From JALRAP01 sp046302815 (lineage in GTDB: Bacteria; Bacteroidota; Bacteroidia; AKYH767-A; OLB10): a stretch of 11,600 nucleotides of DNA. Positions 6,813-11,600 of this stretch are shown one piece after another. Position numbers and translations under genes: made by a program. The stretch spans positions 1-11,600 of the forward strand of contig JBKCHO010000118.1 of the NCBI GenBank assembly GCA_046302815.1, read 5' to 3'. Each line of letters starts with the position of its first letter. Within the stretch, counting starts at the first letter, position 1. The notes under the pieces are model-generated. The model was not told the DNA's origin, searched no databases, and was given only the letters and a program-made list of their open reading frames with translations.

Positions 6813-8381
6813 TTATTTAGCGTAATTGACTGCTCTGGTCTCTCGAATCACGGTCACTTTCACTTGACCAGGATAGGTCATCTCGGTTTGAATCCGTTGA
6901 GCAATTTCGAATGAAAGGGCTTCAGTGGCCTTGTCGTCCATCTTTTCGCTTTCTACAACAACACGCAATTCACGGCCCGCCTGTATGGCATATGACTTCT
7001 CAACACCTTTGTATGACAAAGCCAATGCCTCCAAATCCTTCAGTCGTTTGATGTATTGCTCCACAACTTCCCGCCTAGCACCTGGTCGCGCTCCGGAAAT
7101 AGCATCACACACTTGGATAATAGGAGAAATCATGCTGGTCATTTCGATTTCGTCGTGGTGCGCTCCAATGGCATTACAAACCTCTGGATTCTCCTTATGC
7201 TTCTCTGCCAACTTCATTCCTAGGATAGCGTGAGGCAATTCAGGCTCATCATCCGGAACTTTACCTATGTCATGCAATAGACCAGCACGCTTGGCCAATT
7301 TGACATTTAAGCCTAATTCAGCGGCCATAATTGCGCAAAGGTTTGCAACCTCACGAGAGTGTTGTAACAGGTTTTGTCCGTAGGAAGATCTGTATTTCAT
7401 ACGACCAACCATGCGAATCAACTCGGGTGCTAATCCATGTATCCCCAAATCGATGGTGGTTCTCTTACCTATTTCCACAATCTCTTCCTCCAACTGACGC
7501 TTCACCTTAGCAACCACCTCCTCAATTCGTGCCGGGTGGATACGACCATCCGTCACCAATTGATGCAAGGCTAAACGGGCTAATTCCCTTCGAACCGGAT
7601 CAAAACCTGAAAGAATGATTGCCTCGGGGGTGTCATCCACGATGATTTCGATGCCAGTGGCGGCCTCCAAAGCCCGTATATTACGACCCTCGCGGCCGAT
7701 AACGCGACCCTTTACATCATCATTATCAATATTGAAAACCGTTACAGAGTTCTCGATGGCCTGTTCAGTTGCCACCCTTTGAATGGTTTGAATCACCACG
7801 CGCTTGGCCTCTTTGTTAGCGGTCATTTTGGCCTCATCGATGATTTCTTTAACATAAGTATGAGCCTCCGATTTTGCCTCAGCTTTCAAGGCTTCTACCA
7901 ATTGAGCCTTTGCATCCTGAGCAGACAACCCCGATATCTTTTCAAGTTGTGCAACCTGTTTTTGATGCATTTTCTCCAACTCCTCTTTGCGTAACTCAAC
8001 TCCTTGGATTTGATTCTTTAGATTGCCTTGAAGCTGATCCAACTCCGACTGCTTCCTCTGCACCTGTTCGGTTTTCTGGTTGAGCGTATTCTCCTTTTGC
8101 TTTATCCGGTTTTCAGCTGCCAGGATATTCTTGTCTTTTTCAGCAATGGATTTCTCATGCTCTGCTTTCAACTGATAGAATTTCTCTTTGGCTTCCATCA
8201 TCTTATCTTTTTTGATGAGTTCAGCCTTAGTTTCCGCTTCCTTGATGATTTTATCAGCAACATCTTTGGCCTTAGCCTCTAAGTTCTGGTTACTCTGTCT
8301 CATGACCAGCCATGTTACGACACTACCGGCCAGCAAAGAACCCGCGACGGATGAAATGATTATGATTAGTTGATAGTCCAT
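6813..8381 (-). CDS. rny: ribonuclease Y (membrane-anchored endoribonuclease)
   Basis: This 522-residue protein has the full RNase Y architecture. Residues 4-27 form an N-terminal transmembrane anchor. A long charged coiled coil follows (about 32-150). A KH RNA-binding domain has the loop GRVIGREGRNIRALE (225-239). The HD-type metal-dependent nuclease domain has H341 (HSREVANL), the HD pair H370-D371 in LLHDIGK, H384, H408/H409 (GAHHDE) and D427 (VCDAISG). All expected residues and the family length of about 520 are present. RNase Y makes initiating cuts in mRNA at the inner membrane. The gene follows zapA and the structured RNA in the same orientation and precedes the flippase gene by 14 nt. 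The ATG at 8381 is preceded by an AT-rich leader; I could not see a convincing promoter of its own. Confidence 0.95.
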   Translation of the reverse strand: MDYQLIIIISSVAGSLLAGSVVTWLVMRQSNQNLEAKAKDVADKIIKEAETKAELIKKDKMMEAKEKFYQLKAEHEKSIAEKDKNILAAENRIKQKENTLNQKTEQVQRKQSELDQLQGNLKNQIQGVELRKEELEKMHQKQVAQLEKISGLSAQDAKAQLVEALKAEAKSEAHTYVKEIIDEAKMTANKEAKRVVIQTIQRVATEQAIENSVTVFNIDNDDVKGRVIGREGRNIRALEAATGIEIIVDDTPEAIILSGFDPVRRELARLALHQLVTDGRIHPARIEEVVAKVKRQLEEEIVEIGKRTTIDLGIHGLAPELIRMVGRMKYRSSYGQNLLQHSREVANLCAIMAAELGLNVKLAKRAGLLHDIGKVPDDEPELPHAILGMKLAEKHKENPEVCNAIGAHHDEIEMTSMISPIIQVCDAISGARPGARREVVEQYIKRLKDLEALALSYKGVEKSYAIQAGRELRVVVESEKMDDKATEALSFEIAQRIQTEMTYPGQVKVTVIRETRAVNYAK

Positions 8382-8430
8382 TTTTTATTCGTGATTGAAA
8401 ATATTTTAGATTGAATGTTTAATTAAATGT

Positions 8431-8448
8431 AAAAACCCGCAAAAATTC
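8431..8448 (-). terminator. 3' closing-stem arm and U-tract of the ncRNA, possible terminator
   Basis: GCGGG (8440-8436) followed by five T (8435-8431, minus-strand reading) is the 3' arm of the ncRNA closing stem. Because its partner lies about 180 nt upstream, the stem would act as a terminator only once the whole RNA has folded. It could equally mark a processing end within a zapA-rny transcript. Confidence 0.4.
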
Positions 8449-8512
8449 TTCTTTGGTTGTTAAACCCCATAACGACATGGATGGGGATGCCGGATCTTTC
8501 TTGCTTCCACTG

Positions 8513-8547
8513 TCGCTCCGAAGAGCGATTCCGGCACGAATGCCGAA
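8513..8547 (-). other. twin UUCG-tetraloop hairpins in the distal arm of the ncRNA
   Basis: Two adjacent hairpins carry the very stable UUCG loop. One pairs TTCGGCA (8547-8541) with TGCCGGA (8536-8530), using one G-U pair. The other pairs TCGCTC (8528-8523) with GAGCGA (8518-8513) and has the classic C(UUCG)G closing pair. Outside them, CTCGCTTC (8552-8545) can pair with GAAGCAAG a little downstream of the second hairpin. That pairing shares three bases with the first hairpin, so part of the arm has alternative folds. Confidence 0.7.
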
Positions 8548-8676
8548 GCGAGGCCTGCATTACGGATACGCTAAGCGTAGTCCCCAATGGTTTAGTGTTG
8601 GGTTTAAAACAATGATCAGAATTTAAGCGGGCTTTGAGTGCAACTGTCGATAGGCCGAAAGTTGTTTCCCTTGGTA

Positions 8677-8979
8677 TCAATGAACGCTACTGTTTGACAA
8701 ATGACTTGAAACAAATTGATCTATCTCCTCTACCTTGTTAATTACCTCATCACGAAACAAAACATCACGATTCTCTGTCGATGCAAGTTCAGTGGCAAGG
8801 TGTATGGCACACATGGCCAAGTGATCGAATTTGTCGCTGCCAGTGTAAGTTTTCTCATACTGGCCTAAACGGTCATTAATCATTTGTACCGCTTTGAGAA
8901 GGGCTTGTTCCTCGGACTTTTGAATTCGAAGAGGGTATTCACGCCCTCCTATGTTTACCTTGGTAACAACCTGATCCAT
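8677..8979 (-). CDS. zapA: cell division protein ZapA
   Basis: This 100-residue protein is ZapA, a cytosolic protein that binds FtsZ and cross-links its filaments in the Z ring. The N-terminal domain reads VTKVNIGGREYPLRI (5-19), followed by the conserved helix EEQALLKAVQMINDRL (23-38). The segment DHLAMCAIHLATELA (52-66) leads into a C-terminal amphipathic helix used for dimerisation and tetramerisation. Length is normal for the family (about 95-110). It begins 3 nt after the stop of the coiled-coil gene, so the two are co-translated. The 6S-like RNA and then rny follow on the same strand. Confidence 0.9.
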   Translation of the reverse strand: MDQVVTKVNIGGREYPLRIQKSEEQALLKAVQMINDRLGQYEKTYTGSDKFDHLAMCAIHLATELASTENRDVLFRDEVINKVEEIDQFVSSHLSNSSVH

Positions 8980-8982
8980 TTC

Positions 8983-9273
8983 TTAGCGGTTAATAAGTGC
9001 TATACACCGGTCAATCTCACGGATATATTCATTGATCCGCAATTTAAGATCTCTGGTATTCTGATCTTCACCAGAGACCGCCTTGGCCATGCGAAGCACT
9101 TGGTTTGCCTCCTTTAGAGAATTTATTTCTCCTTTTAAGGAATCCAGCTCCACTCTCAAATCGGAATTGCTTTGTTCTAGTCGATCCACCTGCTGCAATA
9201 GAATCTGACGAGAGCTGACCAGTTTTTCAACTTTTGCTCTCAACGAATCAAGGCTTTTTGCGACTTCACTCAT
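8983..9273 (-). CDS. small coiled-coil protein, probable ZapA partner
   Basis: This encodes 96 residues, of which about 8-70 form a heptad-patterned coiled coil (LRAKVEKLVSSRQILLQQVDRL, then LRVELDSLKGEINSLKEAN). A second helix of about 20 residues ends in IREIDRCIALINR. It has no membrane segment and no enzymatic motif. It is the first gene of the unit, with its stop 3 nt before the zapA start. Small coiled-coil proteins such as ZapB in E. coli and ZauP in Caulobacter work with ZapA, so a ZapA-bridging role is a reasonable inference, but I see no sequence signature for either family. The start at 9273 lies about 25 nt after the predicted transcription start. Confidence 0.72.
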   Translation of the reverse strand: MSEVAKSLDSLRAKVEKLVSSRQILLQQVDRLEQSNSDLRVELDSLKGEINSLKEANQVLRMAKAVSGEDQNTRDLKLRINEYIREIDRCIALINR

Positions 9274-9304
9274 GATGGCAATTCCACACTTGTAGTGCTG
9301 AAGG

Positions 9305-9334
9305 CAAATTTAGTCATTCCTTAGCCCACTTCAG
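9305..9334 (-). promoter_or_regulatory. candidate promoter of the coiled-coil/zapA/rny unit
   Basis: On the minus strand, 9312-9305 reads TAAATTTG, an exact TAnnTTTG -7 element. The -33 region 19 bp further up reads CTG (9334-9332) instead of TTG. Transcription would start near 9298, about 25 nt before the ATG at 9273. It lies in the 88-nt gap shared with the divergent peptidase gene. Confidence 0.5.
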
Positions 9335-9348
9335 GATTCCCCCTTTGC

Positions 9349-9356
9349 TAATTTTG
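9349..9356 (+). promoter_or_regulatory. exact -7 element directly in front of the M23 peptidase gene
   Basis: TAATTTTG at 9349-9356 matches TAnnTTTG exactly, but no TTG lies 19-21 bp upstream. If used, transcription would start at about 9361-9364, essentially on the ATG at 9362, giving a leaderless mRNA or pointing to a later translation start. Confidence 0.3.
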
Positions 9357-9361
9357 TTACC

Positions 9362-11077
9362 ATGTTTTTCAAAAAATCATTGGATTACAACCTCTTTCGC
9401 CATCTTAACGAAACAAAAGGATCTCTTTTTTGTGTATTACTGATTGTTATACAGTTGTTTAAACTCTTTGAATCAAATGGGCAATCATTGGATTTCAGAT
9501 TAATCGATGGGGAGCACAGAATCGCAGGAACATTTGGTGAATTCAGAGGAAGCCACTTTCATTCTGGAATTGACCTGAAAACAGGAGGCAGAGAAGGAAT
9601 CCCCGTCTTCGCGGTGGCTGATGGTTATGTGAGCAGAGTATTGATTTCCAGAAACGGATATGGCAAAGCACTGTATATCAATCACCAAAACAATCTGACA
9701 ACCGTATATGCGCATCTTCGGGCATTTTCACCTCCCCTGGAAAATCTGATTAGGCCAAAACAATTGGCTAAGCAAAGCTTTGAAACAGAATTCTATCCGG
9801 ATAAAGGGTCAGTTCCGATAAAAAAGGGAGAAATCATTGGATATGTGGGTAATACCGGATCTTCAGAGGGCCCACATCTACACTTCGAAACAAGGCACAC
9901 CGATAAGGAAAAACCTTTCGATCCATCATTATTGGGTTTCAAGTTTAAGGACACTATTCCACCTCGGTTGGAAAGCTTGTTGGTATATGACTTACCAAAT
10001 GAAAAACTAGACTACCCTTTAGAATCACCAAGGGTCTTTAACAGTGAAAAAATAGATACTATCTCGGTTGGAGATTACTCGTTGTTGGGACTCAACTTTT
10101 ACGATCTTGCAGGTAACGAAACCAACAGACTAGGCATAAAGACTGTTGAGCTAAAAGTGAATGGTAAGACGAAATTCCAATTTCAATTATCTGACTTTAA
10201 ATTCAATCAGTCCAGATACATCAGTGGAATATTAGATCAAGGCATGAGAAATATGGGTATAGAGTCGTTCCTATGCCACAAACCTCCAAGACTAGAATTA
10301 CCCTTTTACACTTCTGGAAAGCATCTGGGGATTTTACACCTGCCGAAGGATAGCCTTTTGAATTGCGAAATTACTCTAGGGGATATCAATGGAAATACCA
10401 CCAGCAAGAAATTCACTCTTATAAACAACTCCCAAAATCAACAGTCTACAGAATCCCTAAAAGAAGCATGCAAATTGTTGTCTCCTGACGAAGAGCAATT
10501 ATTTGATATAGGTAACATGCAATTCATTTTAGAAAAAAACAGTCTCCTAGATTCCAGTTGCATTTGGCTGGACTCCTCTTATACAGACCACCAGATAATA
10601 AGCCATATCCTCCCTAATTCAGTTCCGCTTTTAAAACCGATGAAGATCATGGTAGAGCATAAATCCCTTAACCTGAAAAACTCAAACAAAGTAATCATCG
10701 CCAAAAGAGATCAAGAAAACAACTGGACAAGCTTATCCACAAAATCGGACCAAGGATGGTTGTCTGCTTCATCCAATACAATGGGAGAGTTTACCCTCAT
10801 TGAAGATGTGGTATCGCCAACATGCTCTTCACCGAAATATTTCAAAGATGACTTCACCAGAAAAACGGCATTATCCTTGATATTGAAAGACAACCTATCA
10901 GGAATTGGCGATTTCACGTGCACCATAAATCATAAATGGGTGCCAGCCGAGTTCTATCCTTCTAGAAATGAGTTAATTATATATAACATAGATAAATACA
11001 CGGGACAAACATTAAAAATTGTTGCCAAGGATAAATGCGGAAACATGTTGGTTGAAAAAATGAAAATAGAATTTTAA
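9362..11077 (+). CDS. exported M23 family metallopeptidase with C-terminal beta domains
   Basis: This 571-residue protein has an N-terminal hydrophobic segment (about 21-36, SLFCVLLIVIQLFKLF) acting as signal peptide or anchor, after an unusually long n-region. The LytM/M23 peptidase domain covers about 50-195: H67 and D71 in SHFHSGIDLK, H118 in YAHL, and H172 and H174 in GPHLHFE. By comparison with LytM, H67, D71 and H174 bind zinc, and H118 and H172 are catalytic. All are present, so it should cleave peptide cross-links in peptidoglycan from the periplasmic side. Residues of about 200-345 and 490-571 read as beta-rich, Ig-like domains ending in typical DINGNTTSKKF and KDKCGNMLVEK strands. 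This long C-terminal part is usual for the Bacteroidota M23 subgroup and may govern localisation or activation. It is divergent from the zapA unit and 74 nt upstream of the last gene. Confidence 0.88.
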   Translation: MFFKKSLDYNLFRHLNETKGSLFCVLLIVIQLFKLFESNGQSLDFRLIDGEHRIAGTFGEFRGSHFHSGIDLKTGGREGIPVFAVADGYVSRVLISRNGYGKALYINHQNNLTTVYAHLRAFSPPLENLIRPKQLAKQSFETEFYPDKGSVPIKKGEIIGYVGNTGSSEGPHLHFETRHTDKEKPFDPSLLGFKFKDTIPPRLESLLVYDLPNEKLDYPLESPRVFNSEKIDTISVGDYSLLGLNFYDLAGNETNRLGIKTVELKVNGKTKFQFQLSDFKFNQSRYISGILDQGMRNMGIESFLCHKPPRLELPFYTSGKHLGILHLPKDSLLNCEITLGDINGNTTSKKFTLINNSQNQQSTESLKEACKLLSPDEEQLFDIGNMQFILEKNSLLDSSCIWLDSSYTDHQIISHILPNSVPLLKPMKIMVEHKSLNLKNSNKVIIAKRDQENNWTSLSTKSDQGWLSASSNTMGEFTLIEDVVSPTCSSPKYFKDDFTRKTALSLILKDNLSGIGDFTCTINHKWVPAEFYPSRNELIIYNIDKYTGQTLKIVAKDKCGNMLVEKMKIEF

Positions 11078-11099
11078 ATAGATGAAGACGAATGGTTCA

Positions 11100-11130
11100 T
11101 TGTAAATTCACTCGAATCCTCTGTAATTTG
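11100..11130 (+). promoter_or_regulatory. candidate promoter of the final gene
   Basis: TTG at 11100-11102 is followed by TAATTTG (11124-11130). The distance from TTG to the terminal TTTG is the consensus one, but the TA is one base closer than in TAnnTTTG. Transcription would start near 11136, about 16 nt before the ATG at 11152. No terminator separates it from the peptidase gene, so read-through is also possible. Confidence 0.35.
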
Positions 11131-11151
11131 CAACTCAATTCAATAACAATC

Positions 11152-11600
11152 ATGATCAAGAAAACGCAAACTCTTGTTGCCATACTGGTGGGGCTATTCC
11201 TAATTTCCGCCGAAGTAAGCAGTGCACAAACAGGATCCAAAATAAATAATAAGTCAGGCTACCAAATTCGCGTGCAAATAGCAGGCGTGCGTGACTCGCT
11301 TTGCTATTTGGCGAATTATTTCGGCGACAAGCAATATTTGAGGGACTCTGCTTACGCGGATGCCTCCGGCAATGTGGTTTTCGAAGGTGACACGGCTCTC
11401 AAAGGTGGCATTTACATGGTTGTGCTGCCTGGAAAAAAATATTTCGAGGTCATCATAGACCGTGAGCAACATTTTTCAGTATCAACTGTAGATGGTGATT
11501 ACACCGCAAACATGAAGATTACGGGATCTAACGACAACAAACTTTTTTACGACTACTTGAAATTCATAGGAGTTAAATCAAAAGAGATTGATCCGCTGAG
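11152..11600 (+). CDS. secreted protein with DUF5106/DUF4369-like N-terminus, probably thioredoxin-fold (partial)
   Basis: The frame is open from the ATG at 11152 to the window end (149 codons visible, no stop). Residues 1-25 form a clear signal peptide (KK, hydrophobic LVAILVGLFLISAE, then SSAQ with cleavage probably after SSA). The mature part begins as a beta-rich domain: GYQIRVQIAGVRDSLCYLANYFGDKQYL, DSAYADASGNVVFEG, GGIYMVVLPGKKYFEVIID. It then reads GSNDNKLFYDYLKFI, which resembles the N-terminal domain (DUF5106/DUF4369 type) that precedes a TlpA/AhpC-like thioredoxin fold in many Bacteroidota periplasmic proteins. The redox domain itself would lie beyond the window, so the thioredoxin part is a prediction. 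C51 is the only Cys seen. Confidence 0.72.
   Translation, partial: MIKKTQTLVAILVGLFLISAEVSSAQTGSKINNKSGYQIRVQIAGVRDSLCYLANYFGDKQYLRDSAYADASGNVVFEGDTALKGGIYMVVLPGKKYFEVIIDREQHFSVSTVDGDYTANMKITGSNDNKLFYDYLKFIGVKSKEIDPL

Larger units (their letters stand above)
8431..8635 (-). ncRNA. ssrS: structured RNA, probable 6S RNA (ssrS)
   Basis: The 295-nt gap between zapA and rny folds, on the minus strand, into one RNA of about 205 nt. The closing stem is AAAGCCCGCTTAAATTC (8635-8619) with 8448-8432: 15 of 17 positions pair, counting one G-U, with one 2x2 mismatch, and it runs into a five-U tract ending at 8431. An inner stem pairs 8610-8600 with 8467-8456 (11 bp, one bulged C). Next comes a central bubble of about 13 x 14 nt (8599-8587 and 8481-8468). 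A 6-bp GGGG/CCCC stem (8586-8581 with 8487-8482) follows, then a small hairpin (8579-8567) and a distal arm with two UUCG-capped hairpins (8547-8530 and 8528-8513). Closing stem, large bubble and distal arm are the layout of 6S RNA, which binds sigma-A RNA polymerase as a promoter mimic. The length (6S is usually 180-200 nt) and zapA neighbourhood agree. The family name is inference; the structure is seen. Ends are estimated from the stem. Confidence 0.68.

Noticed and set aside
8423..8680. 85-codon open frame on the minus strand between zapA and rny
   Set aside because: It overlaps the RNA stems throughout, has a composition unlike the neighbours (many Arg, Cys, Thr) and no recognisable domain; the RNA fold explains the sequence better.

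Overview
The window looks like chromosomal core DNA from a member of the Bacteroidota (Flavobacteriia/Cytophagia-like). The reasons are: moderately AT-rich DNA, almost no Shine-Dalgarno sequences, several promoter-like sites close to the Bacteroidota consensus TTG - about 20 bp - TAnnTTTG, and gene sets typical of that phylum (three-gene transhydrogenase, ZapA with a coiled-coil partner and RNase Y, M23 peptidase with C-terminal beta domains, and a secreted protein of the kind that precedes thioredoxin domains). I see no insertion sequence, phage gene, CRISPR array, tRNA or rRNA.

Layout. Positions 1-380 (+) hold the tail of an unidentified gene followed by a YbaB/EbfC nucleoid protein. Positions 377-1420 (-) hold a small Bacteroidota-type protein whose stop abuts the GTG start of a PhnP-like metallo-beta-lactamase-fold hydrolase; that gene collides tail to tail with ybaB. 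Positions 1655-4530 (+) are a complete proton-translocating NAD(P) transhydrogenase operon (alpha1, alpha2, beta) with a candidate promoter in front and a strong intrinsic terminator behind. Positions 4613-5506 (+) encode a SirB1-like, transglutaminase-related protein.

Positions 5518-9273 (-) read as one long transcription unit: coiled-coil protein, ZapA, a structured RNA of about 205 nt, RNase Y, and a Wzx-like polysaccharide flippase. The RNA between zapA and rny is the most interesting item. It has a long closing stem ending in a U-tract, an inner stem, a roughly 13 x 14 nt central bubble, and a distal arm with UUCG-capped hairpins. That is the architecture of 6S RNA, and in Gammaproteobacteria 6S RNA also lies next to zapA.

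Positions 9362-11077 (+) encode an exported M23 metallopeptidase, divergent from the cell-division unit. A partial secreted protein (11152 onward) runs off the window end; its N-terminal region resembles the domain that precedes thioredoxin folds in Bacteroidota.

Taken together the window covers redox/proton coupling (Pnt), cell division and envelope work (ZapA, flippase, M23 peptidase) and RNA-level control (RNase Y and the putative 6S RNA). All family calls come from reading motifs, not from searches.
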